Below, piece by piece: positions 1 through 5,556 of a stretch of DNA of 6,754 bases. The notes beneath the pieces are model-generated. The model was not told the origin of the DNA. It saw nothing but the letters and a program-made list of their open reading frames with translations, and searched no databases. Source of the DNA: Syntrophomonas sp. UBA4911. Its GTDB lineage: Bacteria; Bacillota; Syntrophomonadia; Syntrophomonadales; Syntrophomonadaceae. The position numbers and the translations under genes were made by a program. Positions within the stretch are counted from its first letter, which is position 1, and each line of letters opens with the position of its first letter. The stretch is from NCBI GenBank assembly GCA_002398105.1, contig DHCD01000110.1:65624-72377 (forward strand), read 5' to 3'.

Positions 1-264
1 CCGATTTCAGAAGAGCTCTATTACCGGGGGATGATTTACCCGGTATTTAAATCGTATCTGGGAACCCTGGGGGGAGCAATAGTGGCCGGTTTGCTTTTTG
101 GAGCGGTGCACTGGGATTTATGGAGAGCTGTTCCCCTGGCGGCAGGGGGGATAATACTCTGCTATATATATGAAAAAAGCGGCAGTATTTTGGTTTCGGC
201 TCTGGCTCATGGGGTGTGGAATGGAATTATGGCTTTGATCGTTTATCTCAGCATAATGAACTGA
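1..264 (+). CDS. CPBP family intramembrane metalloprotease, C-terminal part (5' end outside window)
   Basis: The frame is open from base 1, and 87 codons are visible before the TGA stop. The visible residues carry the three hallmark motifs of the CPBP (CAAX protease and bacteriocin-processing, formerly Abi) family: EExxxR at residues 4-9 (EELYYR), FxxxH at 33-37 (FGAVH) and HxxxN at 70-74 (HGVWN). The two Glu and two His residues form the proposed metalloprotease site within the membrane. Hydrophobic stretches at about 20-35, 42-56 and 60-85 fit membrane helices. Known members process prenylated proteins or bacteriocins or give self-immunity, but nothing here shows the substrate. The N-terminal helices lie before the window. 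The gene ends about 30 bases before a possible promoter, so it is probably last in its own transcription unit. Family assignment is firm, function unknown. Confidence 0.88.
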   Translation, partial: PISEELYYRGMIYPVFKSYLGTLGGAIVAGLLFGAVHWDLWRAVPLAAGGIILCYIYEKSGSILVSALAHGVWNGIMALIVYLSIMN

Positions 265-294
265 CAGCATTTTTAATTTATTGACTAATTGGTG

Positions 295-300
295 TATAAT
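295..300 (+). promoter_or_regulatory. Possible -10 box upstream of the FmdB-type gene
   Basis: A perfect TATAAT lies in AT-rich DNA just after the protease gene. The hexamer at the best spacing (TTTAAT, 272-277, 17-base spacer) matches the TTGACA consensus at only three positions. The better-looking TTGACT at 281-286 is only 8 bases away, too close to be its partner. If used, transcription would start near 307 and give a leader of about 137 bases before the FmdB-type gene. Confidence 0.3.
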
Positions 301-307
301 TATTTTC

Positions 308-376
308 ATGATAAATTCAGACAGACGCAGAAGCATACTGACCCTGGGGGAGTTACTGAAGGCTTATAAGCGCTAA
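308..376 (+). CDS. Doubtful 22-codon ORF (leader peptide or gene remnant)
   Basis: ATG to TAA encodes 22 residues, strongly basic (RRR near the start, KAYKR at the end). No Shine-Dalgarno precedes it. The ATG lies 8 bases after a perfect TATAAT, so any transcript from there would be nearly leaderless. The stretch LTLGELLKAYKR resembles the first helix of XRE-type helix-turn-helix regulators, which often begin in a similar way, so this could be a decayed remnant of such a gene. That resemblance is short and may be chance. It may also be non-coding. I list it because it fills part of the otherwise empty gap between the protease and the FmdB-type gene. Confidence 0.2.
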   Translation: MINSDRRRSILTLGELLKAYKR

Positions 377-379
377 GAA

Positions 380-408
380 ATTTTTAAATTTTCATTAATT
401 TAAAAATA
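380..408. repeat. AT-only inverted repeat upstream of the FmdB-type gene
   Basis: Bases 380-390 (ATTTTTAAATT) are the exact reverse complement of 398-408 (AATTTAAAAAT), with a 7-base loop TTCATTA. The stem has 11 pairs, all A-T, and no run of T follows. It could be a binding site for a regulator, a weak leader hairpin or simply a product of AT-rich composition. Confidence 0.4.
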
Positions 409-443
409 TTTCACTGATTTGTTTTAGGTTAGGAGTTGAAATT

Positions 444-746
444 ATGCCTATTTATGAGTACAAATGCAAAAATTGCGGAGAGTTTACCAAAATGCAGAAG
501 ATCAGCGCCCAACCGCTGGCAATCTGCCCTACCTGCGGTGGTGAAGTTGAGAGGATGATAAGTAAGAACGTAGGGGTCGTATTCAAAGGCTCGGGGTTCT
601 ATACTACTGATAATAAGCAGATTAAGGATCGGGCCCGATCACTTAATAAAGAAAGGCAAAAAGATAACCAGGCTCTTTTGGACGGTGATGTGGGCGGTTA
701 TGTTAAACAAGCGGACAGCACCGATAAAAAGGTTTCCGGAGCCTGA
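444..746 (+). CDS. FmdB family zinc-ribbon protein
   Basis: The 100-residue product opens with MPIYEYKCKNCG, the standard start of the FmdB/CxxC_CXXC_SSSS family. Two CxxC pairs (C8/C11 and C28/C31) form the predicted zinc ribbon, followed by the family's usual VxFKGSGFYTTD segment at about 46-56. The rest is charged, low in hydrophobic residues and probably disordered. The start is fixed by AGGAG at 431-435, 8 bases before the ATG. The family is named after a putative regulator in a formamidase/acetamidase region of Methylophilus, but most members have no proven role. The gene stands alone: an AT-rich leader before it and a Rho-independent terminator right after it suggest monocistronic expression. 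Family assignment is firm, function unknown. Confidence 0.92.
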   Translation: MPIYEYKCKNCGEFTKMQKISAQPLAICPTCGGEVERMISKNVGVVFKGSGFYTTDNKQIKDRARSLNKERQKDNQALLDGDVGGYVKQADSTDKKVSGA

Positions 747-748
747 TC

Positions 749-771
749 AATCCCCGTAAGGGGATTTTTTT
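749..771 (+). terminator. Rho-independent terminator after the FmdB-type gene
   Basis: AATCCCC (749-755) pairs with GGGGATT (760-766) around a GTAA loop, and the T run 765-771 overlaps the end of the stem. It begins 3 bases after the TGA stop. This is a textbook intrinsic terminator and separates the gene from the ComFB-like cluster downstream. Confidence 0.9.
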
Positions 772-862
772 CCCTTTTGCAGTATTTAACTTATATCAGG
801 ATCAGGATTTTAACATGTCCGGGTGTCATAGAATTAAATTTTTGAAATGTGTGGTGCCGATA

Positions 863-1138
863 ATGGTAAAAGTAACCAATGTCATGGAAACTATGGTATG
901 GCAAGTAATGGAATCCATCTTAGACCAGCGACCGGACATGTGCCGTTGCGAGAATTGTCGTGCGGACATGGCAGCCTACGCCTTAAACCGGCTGAGTCCT
1001 CATTATGCAGCTACTAAAAAGGGTGAGGTCTTAATAAAGACCGCTTCCCTGGATGGAGGTATGAATGTTGCTTTAATGGTGGCTTTAACCGAGGCTATGG
1101 AAATAGTGAAAGCCAATCCTCACCATGAGAAGGAGTAG
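863..1138 (+). CDS. ComFB family protein (late-competence-type)
   Basis: From ATG 863 the product has 91 residues and begins MVKVTNVMETMV, close to the usual ComFB opening (V-x-N-x-ME). The core includes CRCENC (C27, C29, C32), then ADMAAYALNRLSPHY at 34-48, matching the family pattern C-x-C-E-x-C-x-x-D-x-x-AYALN-RL-P-Y. The cysteines probably bind zinc. Bacillus subtilis ComFB is encoded in the comF competence operon, though its role in DNA uptake is unclear. Cyanobacterial relatives have been reported as cyclic-di-GMP receptors. Here the neighbours are not comFA or comFC but rnhA, so a competence role is not implied. An in-frame ATG at 815 has AGGA at 804-807 and would add 16 residues (MSGCHRIKFLKC...) that do not look like the family. 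I prefer 863 on similarity although its ribosome site is poor. Confidence 0.85.
   Translation: MVKVTNVMETMVWQVMESILDQRPDMCRCENCRADMAAYALNRLSPHYAATKKGEVLIKTASLDGGMNVALMVALTEAMEIVKANPHHEKE
1130..1135 (+). promoter_or_regulatory. Shine-Dalgarno of rnhA inside the ComFB-like coding end
   Basis: AAGGAG lies within the last codons of the ComFB-like gene (GAG AAG GAG TAG), 9 bases before the rnhA ATG at 1145. It fixes the rnhA start and implies that translation of the two genes is linked. Confidence 0.8.
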
Positions 1139-1144
1139 ACATTA

Positions 1145-1591
1145 ATGCCAGAGATAACCATATACACTGATGGAGCATGCTCCGGGAATCCGGGACCAGG
1201 CGGATGGGGAGCTGTTCTTTTTTATGGCGATAAGATAAAAGAGATTTCCGGAGCAGAAGAGGAAACCACCAATCAGCGCATGGAACTCACAGCCGTGCTG
1301 GAAGCTTTGAAGGCTCTTAAGGTCAGGGATTGGAATGTAGTGGTATATTCCGACAGCGCCTATATAGTAAATGCTTTCCGCCAGGACTGGATCGGCAAGT
1401 GGACCCAAAACGGATGGAAAAACAGCAAAAAAGAAAAGGTCGCCAATCAGGATTTGTGGAAGGCTTTACTGGAGCAGACGCAAAGGAATCGGGTAAGAAT
1501 AGAGAAAGTGAAAGGGCATTCGGGTGACCGCTGGAACGAGCGCTGTGACGAACTTGCCCGCAACGCGATCAAGATGATTAAGTTGGGTTGA
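1145..1591 (+). CDS. rnhA: Ribonuclease HI
   Basis: This cytoplasmic endonuclease cuts the RNA strand of RNA-DNA hybrids (R-loops, primer remnants) using two metal ions. The 148-residue product matches the usual bacterial RNase HI length of about 150. All catalytic residues are visible: D9 in YTDGACSGNPGPGGWG, E47 in MEL, D70 in YSDS and D135 in NERCDELAR, with the assisting H125 in VKGHSGDRW. The basic protrusion that helps hold the hybrid is present (WKNSKKEKVANQDLW, about 91-105), so this is the E. coli-type form rather than the short form lacking that handle. A strong AAGGAG precedes the start. It sits between the ComFB-like and cysteine-cluster genes with gaps of 6 and 1 bases, so all three are probably one transcript. 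Nothing suggests inactivation. Confidence 0.97.
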   Translation: MPEITIYTDGACSGNPGPGGWGAVLFYGDKIKEISGAEEETTNQRMELTAVLEALKALKVRDWNVVVYSDSAYIVNAFRQDWIGKWTQNGWKNSKKEKVANQDLWKALLEQTQRNRVRIEKVKGHSGDRWNERCDELARNAIKMIKLG

Positions 1592-1592
1592 T

Positions 1593-2240
1593 ATGGGGAT
1601 AAACAAAGTTGAAATAGGCTATGACGAAAAAGATGAAACTAAGGGCCTGAAGGTCAGGGTAAATGATGATAAGGCTAACCTGCAGGATCTGCTTGATGCC
1701 TGGCAACCCTTATGTGACGACGACAAACTCCGCAAGCTTTATGCTGAAGGCCAGCATCATGCCTGCCGGGCCTGTACGGTAAATTGCTGCAGCACCGCTT
1801 ATGTGATCCCTGATCTGATTGCTTTTAAAAAAATGGCGGCTTTAACTGGCCTTGACTATCCTGAGTTTGTGGCCCGCTATTTTCAGGAAGAAAAGCTTAA
1901 GGCAGGGTTGCTGAGGATGCGGCCCAATCCCTGTGCTTTTTTGCAGGATAACATATGTACCATCTATCCGGTGCGCGCGCTTATATGCCGGTTTTACCTG
2001 TGCTGCCAGCTGGCAGGCGAGACCGAACAGCTTATCTATTCCCTGAGTTGGACTGGTGCTGCCGCCGCCCAGCTTTTTGCTGAACAAACGGGGTTGCTGC
2101 CAATGTCTTCTCCATCTGCTCTTACCAGTTTTGACCTGATGTTTAAGCAATTAATTGAGGATTATCGCTATGACCCCAGGGTGCAGCTTTTTCTGCAATC
2201 CGGGGAATACGGCGATATACCACTGGCTCCTTTTATGTAA
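1593..2240 (+). CDS. YkgJ-type cysteine-cluster protein
   Basis: The 215-residue product has the zinc/iron-chelating cysteine-cluster pattern of the YkgJ family. The first cluster is HACRACTVNCC (C58, C61, C65, C66). It is followed by C114 in PNPCAF, C122 in NICTIYPVRALICR, C132, and a pair C137/C138 in FYLCC. The spacing PCxFL...CxIYxxRPxxCR is typical of the family, which is presumed to bind a metal ion or iron-sulfur centre, but no reaction is established. Residues 1-50 are acidic and variable, and the C-terminal part (about 145-215) looks helical and lacks a recognised motif. There is no signal peptide or clear membrane helix, so it is probably cytoplasmic. The ATG follows the rnhA stop by one base without a good Shine-Dalgarno, suggesting translational coupling. 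Family call is good, role unknown. Confidence 0.85.
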   Translation: MGINKVEIGYDEKDETKGLKVRVNDDKANLQDLLDAWQPLCDDDKLRKLYAEGQHHACRACTVNCCSTAYVIPDLIAFKKMAALTGLDYPEFVARYFQEEKLKAGLLRMRPNPCAFLQDNICTIYPVRALICRFYLCCQLAGETEQLIYSLSWTGAAAAQLFAEQTGLLPMSSPSALTSFDLMFKQLIEDYRYDPRVQLFLQSGEYGDIPLAPFM

Positions 2241-2373
2241 GGGATATGGAATAAGGTGTTTTGAGCCGGTCATATCATTCCGGGTCCGATGCCGGTACCT
2301 CATGCCATGGGTCGAGTTTACAGTTTTTTAATTATATTGCAGGATTTTATGCTACTAAAAGGAATATATAAAC

Positions 2374-2382
2374 TGTTATACT
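2374..2382 (+). promoter_or_regulatory. Probable extended -10 promoter of the liv operon
   Basis: The 213-base gap 2241-2453 separates the cysteine-cluster gene from livK. It contains TGTTATACT: a TG dinucleotide, one base, then TATACT (2377-2382), an extended -10 element. The hexamer 17 bases upstream (ACTAAA, 2354-2359) is a poor -35, which extended -10 promoters can tolerate. Transcription would start near 2389 and leave a leader of about 65 bases. I found no clear terminator for the upstream cluster and no recognisable riboswitch in this gap. The surroundings (2321-2390) are much more AT-rich than the flanking genes. Confidence 0.45.
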
Positions 2383-2438
2383 TTACTATGACTGGGGGTG
2401 TTTTTACACAAGGTCCGGTGTATTTATCAGATAGGTAA

Positions 2439-2444
2439 GGGAGG
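2439..2444 (+). promoter_or_regulatory. Shine-Dalgarno defining the TTG start of livK
   Basis: GGGAGG lies 9 bases before TTG 2454. With the lipoprotein signal that begins directly at this codon, it supports TTG as the true start. Confidence 0.75.
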
Positions 2445-2453
2445 AAAAGCATT

Positions 2454-3641
2454 TTGAAATTTCGCGGTAAAACCAAATGGGCGCTGCTTTTGAGTCTGTT
2501 AATGATTTTCTCGGTGGTTGCGGGTTGTGGCGGCAGTGGTTCCGATTCTGATCAGGCTAAGGAAGATGTTATCAAATTGGGATTTCTGGGAGCTACGACC
2601 GGATCAGTAGCCAACTACGGCATCCCCGGCCAAAAAGGTATGAAAATGGCTATAGAAGAACTAAATGCCAATGGTGGGATACTGGGTAAAAAAGTAGAAG
2701 GTATTTATCAGGATAATAAGGGTGATTCGACCGAGATATCCAATATAGCCACCAGATATATAACCAGGGATAAAGTCGCAGCTATGGTGGGCGACCCTTG
2801 TACCGGATTGACTAAAGTTGCGGCTAAGATAGCCCAGACCAATAAAATCGTCATATTCTCCGCCGGCGCTACCGGAACCGGAGTGGTGGAGATCGGCGAT
2901 TATGTATTCCGCAACACTTTGCTGGACAAGCTGGCAGTACCTCTGGTAGTCGATTGGATGATGAACACCAAGGGATGGAAGAACTTTGCTGTGGTTACCT
3001 CCAGCAACAATGACTACAGTGTTTCATTGACACCGGTATTTAAAGAGGCCATCCAGCAACAGAAGGGGAAAATAGTCATTGAAGAAAGTATTAATGACGA
3101 GGAAACAGACTTCACCGCCCAGATCACCAATATAAAGAAAGCTCAGCCGGATGTTCTGGTATTTACCGGGTACTATCGGGAGGCGGCCCTTTTGATGAAT
3201 GAAGCCCAGAAGCAGGGGCTGGATATCAATCTGGTCGGCGGCGACGGCCTTTATGGGCAGGATCTGGCCAAACTGGGCGGCAAGGCCGTGGAGGAGAAGG
3301 TTATCTTCTATTGCGGGTTTAGTTTCAGCGGCGACGAATCCAACCCGGAGACAGAAAAATTCCTGGAGACCTATAGAAGCAAATATAATGAAGAACCGGA
3401 TATGTTTTCCGCCCAGTACTATGATGCAGTCATGATTCTGGCCAAGGCTATGACTGATGCCAACAGTACCGACCCTTCGGTATTCAAGAACGAACTGGCC
3501 AAGCTTAAGGATTATCCGGGGGTATCAGGCAACACCACCTTCCGGACTGACCGGGAACCAATCAAAAGCCCGGTTTGTCTGATTACCGTAAAAGATGGAA
3601 AATTGACTTTATTGGATAAGATTCCGGTAAACATTCAGTAG
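2454..3641 (+). CDS. livK: Branched-chain amino acid-type ABC transporter substrate-binding lipoprotein
   Basis: This protein captures the substrate outside the membrane and delivers it to LivHM. The 395 residues begin at a TTG codon (read as Met) with a lipoprotein signal: basic MKFRGKTK, a hydrophobic stretch, then lipobox VVAGC with lipidated C25, followed by a Gly/Ser/Asp linker. The mature part is a type I periplasmic-binding fold (Peripla_BP_6): IKLGFLGATTGSVANYG at 40-56, AIEELNANGGILGKKVE at 66-82, and DAVMILAKAM at 324-333. The ligand-site segments of E. coli LivJ (CSSST and SPAAT) appear to correspond to CTGLT at 116-120 and SAGAT at 136-140, so an amino acid-like ligand is likely. 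The exact substrate cannot be told, since relatives also bind other amino acids, amides or urea. It is first in the liv operon and separated from livH by two stem-loops. Confidence 0.9.
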   Translation: MKFRGKTKWALLLSLLMIFSVVAGCGGSGSDSDQAKEDVIKLGFLGATTGSVANYGIPGQKGMKMAIEELNANGGILGKKVEGIYQDNKGDSTEISNIATRYITRDKVAAMVGDPCTGLTKVAAKIAQTNKIVIFSAGATGTGVVEIGDYVFRNTLLDKLAVPLVVDWMMNTKGWKNFAVVTSSNNDYSVSLTPVFKEAIQQQKGKIVIEESINDEETDFTAQITNIKKAQPDVLVFTGYYREAALLMNEAQKQGLDINLVGGDGLYGQDLAKLGGKAVEEKVIFYCGFSFSGDESNPETEKFLETYRSKYNEEPDMFSAQYYDAVMILAKAMTDANSTDPSVFKNELAKLKDYPGVSGNTTFRTDREPIKSPVCLITVKDGKLTLLDKIPVNIQ

Positions 3642-3661
3642 CAATATGCTTTATACTATAT

Positions 3662-3695
3662 ACAATGGCCCGTCCGTTTGAGGTCGGGCCATTGT
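3662..3695 (+). terminator. Stem-loop after livK (partial terminator or mRNA-stabilising hairpin)
   Basis: ACAATGGCCCG (3662-3672) pairs perfectly over 11 bases with CGGGCCATTGT (3685-3695), with a 12-base loop. It begins 20 bases after the livK stop. No run of T follows on either strand, so it is not a standard intrinsic terminator. A 3'-protective or partially terminating role for the livK message is inferred from its position. Confidence 0.6.
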
Positions 3696-3701
3696 CAAGA
3701 T

Positions 3702-3747
3702 TATACAGAGTTTAAGGCAGCTATTATTCTGTCCTAAACTCTGTATA
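3702..3747 (+). repeat. Long inverted repeat / stem-loop before livH
   Basis: TATACAGAGTTTA (3702-3714) is the exact reverse complement of TAAACTCTGTATA (3735-3747), 13 pairs. After one A-C mismatch, GGCAG (3716-3720) pairs with CTGTC (3729-3733) including one G-U, leaving the loop CTATTATT. No T run follows. It lies 6 bases after the first stem-loop and ends 13 bases before the livH Shine-Dalgarno. As RNA it is a strong hairpin, and as DNA its dyad could be an operator. Confidence 0.7.
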
Positions 3748-3774
3748 GTTAAGATCAGTCAGGGGAGGACACTT

Positions 3775-4650
3775 ATGATTTGGCAACAACTGCTGAATGG
3801 GCTGACTCTGGGCAGCACCTATGCCTTAATAGCCCTCGGTTATACCATGGTTTATGGCATTATTCAACTTATTAACTTTGCCCACGGGGAAATATACATG
3901 GTCGGGGCTTTCGTAGGACTGTTTCTGGTAGTCAATACCGGTCTTAATATCGGAGTCGCTTTGCTGGGAGCCATGGCTTTCTGTATGGTGCTGGGTATGC
4001 TGGTGGAAATAGTCGCCTACCGCCCTCTGCGGGGAAAATCGTCCCGCCTGTCGGCTATTATAAGTGCCATCGGAGTTTCCATCTTTTTATCCACGTTGAT
4101 GGTTTTGATAGCCCAGACCAATACCCGCCGTTATCCTGAGATCATCAATATTGAGACTTACCAGTTGGGGTCATTGCAGGTTTCATCATTGCAAATCATA
4201 ATTCTGGTGGTGGCTGCTTTATTGATGGTGGGATTACAGGTGATGGTGCAGAAAACCCGTATTGGTAAAGCCATGCGAGCCTGTTCCCAGGACCTGGATG
4301 CCTCTTACCTGATGGGGATTAATGTTAACCGGATTATCTCCTTTACTTTTGCGGTAGGTTCCGCTCTGGCTGCTGCCGGCGGGGTCATGGTAGGCATATA
4401 CTATAACGCGGTGTGGCCTTACATGGGAACCATGGCCGGACTCAAGGCTTTTGCCGCTGCCGTACTGGGCGGTATCGGCTCCATACCAGGGGCCATGATC
4501 GGAGGGCTTACCCTGGGAGTACTGGAAATAATGGGCGTAGCTTATCTTTCATCCTCCTATAAAGACGCCATCGCCTTCGGCATTCTGATTCTGGTTTTGA
4601 TTATTCGCCCGCAAGGCATAATGGGACAAAAGATTTCGAAAAAGGTATAG
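3775..4650 (+). CDS. livH: Branched-chain amino acid ABC transporter permease LivH
   Basis: This is one of the two membrane subunits forming the translocation channel. The 291 residues fit the LivH family (about 290-308) and are hydrophobic throughout, with roughly eight membrane helices. Diagnostic segments are LNGLTLGSTYALIALGYTMVYG at 7-28 (read in pieces), LINFAHGEIYMVGAF at 32-46, the cytoplasmic ATPase-coupling loop around TRIGKAMRACSQDLDASYLM (161-180), and GGIGSIPGAMIGG at 232-244. The C-terminus LIIRPQGIMGQK is typical. The start is set by AGGGGAGG at 3761-3768, 6 bases before the ATG. It is separated from livK by 133 bases with two hairpins, but from livM by at most 12 bases, so livH, livM and livG form a tight translational block. 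Confidence 0.95.
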   Translation: MIWQQLLNGLTLGSTYALIALGYTMVYGIIQLINFAHGEIYMVGAFVGLFLVVNTGLNIGVALLGAMAFCMVLGMLVEIVAYRPLRGKSSRLSAIISAIGVSIFLSTLMVLIAQTNTRRYPEIINIETYQLGSLQVSSLQIIILVVAALLMVGLQVMVQKTRIGKAMRACSQDLDASYLMGINVNRIISFTFAVGSALAAAGGVMVGIYYNAVWPYMGTMAGLKAFAAAVLGGIGSIPGAMIGGLTLGVLEIMGVAYLSSSYKDAIAFGILILVLIIRPQGIMGQKISKKV

Positions 4651-4656
4651 GTGAGG
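4650..4656 (+). promoter_or_regulatory. Shine-Dalgarno deciding the livM start
   Basis: GGTGAGG overlaps the livH stop codon and lies 6 bases before ATG 4663. It favours that ATG over the in-frame GTG at 4651, which is part of this same Shine-Dalgarno and has no good site of its own. Confidence 0.65.
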
Positions 4657-4662
4657 TTTAGT

Positions 4663-5556
4663 ATGGACGCACTCTTATCACAGTATATAGATCCTTATTA
4701 CCTGCGTATCCTGATGCTGATCGGTATAAATATAATCCTGGCCCTGGGGCTTAATCTGATTACAGGTGTCACCGGGCAGTTATCCATGGGACATGCCGGT
4801 TTTATGAGTCTGGGGGCTTATACCTCAGCTATTCTTTCCATGCAGCTGGGATGCCCTTTTTTCCTGTCTTTGCTGGCCGGTGCGGCCATGGCGGCGCTGT
4901 TCGGATTTTTTATCGGCATACCTACCCTGCGCCTGGAAGGGGACTATCTGGCTATGGTTACCATCGGTTTTGCTGAAATTATCCGGGTATTTTTCCTGAA
5001 CTTTGAACCCGGGGGCAAGGCGGTGGGGATGTCCGGCATTCCGCAGAATACCACTTTCTTGCTGGTTTGGACCCTGGTCATCATAGTGGTTGTACTTAAC
5101 GCCAAATTGCTCAACTCCCGTCTGGGGAGGGCATTTTATGCTATCCGAGAGAATGAAATAGCGGCCGAAGCCAGCGGGATCAACACGACCCGCCTGAAGG
5201 TGCTGGCTTTTACCGCCGGTTCGTTCCTGGCCGGTCTGGGGGGAGGCCTCTATGCTCACTATATGTATTTTATCCGGCCTCAGGACTTTGGTTTTATGAA
5301 GTCCATTGAACTGCTCAATATGGTGGTACTGGGAGGTATGGGGAGCATACCGGGAACTATTCTGGGTTCTGTTATCCTCACCCTGCTGCCGGAAATGTTG
5401 AGAGTGGTGGCGGAATATCGTCTCCTATTTTACGGAGCCTTGCTGGTAATATTGATGATCTTCCGTCCCAACGGCTTATTGGGTGATGTCAGGGTTTATG
5501 ATATCAAGAAAAAGTTTGCGCGAAAGAAGGTGGGCTCATGGCAGTCCTCCAATTAG
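4663..5556 (+). CDS. livM: Branched-chain amino acid ABC transporter permease LivM
   Basis: This is the second channel subunit and partner of LivH. From ATG 4663 the product has 297 residues, begins MDALLSQYIDPYYLRIL and shows about eight hydrophobic helices. Family marks are NIILALGLNLITGVTGQLS at 23-41, MGHAGFMSLGAYTSA at 42-56, LRLEGDYLAMVTIGFAEIIR at 89-108, the ATPase-coupling loop SRLGRAFYAIRENEIAAEAS at 152-171, GGMGSIPGTILG at 224-235 and IFRPNGLLG at 266-274. It is of the compact type, lacking the N-terminal extension of E. coli LivM (about 425 residues). A GTG start at 4651 would add only four residues. The 3' end overlaps livG by 19 bases, consistent with coupled synthesis of channel and ATPase. 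Confidence 0.94.
   Translation: MDALLSQYIDPYYLRILMLIGINIILALGLNLITGVTGQLSMGHAGFMSLGAYTSAILSMQLGCPFFLSLLAGAAMAALFGFFIGIPTLRLEGDYLAMVTIGFAEIIRVFFLNFEPGGKAVGMSGIPQNTTFLLVWTLVIIVVVLNAKLLNSRLGRAFYAIRENEIAAEASGINTTRLKVLAFTAGSFLAGLGGGLYAHYMYFIRPQDFGFMKSIELLNMVVLGGMGSIPGTILGSVILTLLPEMLRVVAEYRLLFYGALLVILMIFRPNGLLGDVRVYDIKKKFARKKVGSWQSSN

Noticed and set aside
281..300. TTGACT and TATAAT as a -35/-10 promoter pair
   Set aside because: The spacer is only 8 bases, far short of the required 16-19.
1330..1527. 65-codon + strand ORF inside rnhA
   Set aside because: It is a shifted-frame shadow of rnhA, whose catalytic residues are all in the main frame.
1842..2150. Minus-strand ORF of 102 codons opposite the cysteine-cluster gene
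   Set aside because: It is fully opposite a well-supported gene, its product shows no recognisable domain, and I see no ribosome site that would support it.
2398..2421. GTGT/ACAC/GTGT alternating pairings in the livK leader as a riboswitch-like switch
   Set aside because: Stems are only 4 bases long and no known riboswitch core is visible. It is too weak to claim.
3744..3749. TATAGT as a -10 box for a separate livH promoter
   Set aside because: There is no -35 at 16-18 bases, and the bases are part of the stem of the long inverted repeat.
4651..4662. GTG at 4651 as the livM start
   Set aside because: It lies within the Shine-Dalgarno for ATG 4663 and has no good ribosome site of its own. 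It would change only four residues.
4825..5259. Minus-strand ORF of 144 codons opposite livM
   Set aside because: The translation is rich in Gln, Gly, His and Arg without domain marks, as expected from the complement of a membrane-protein gene.
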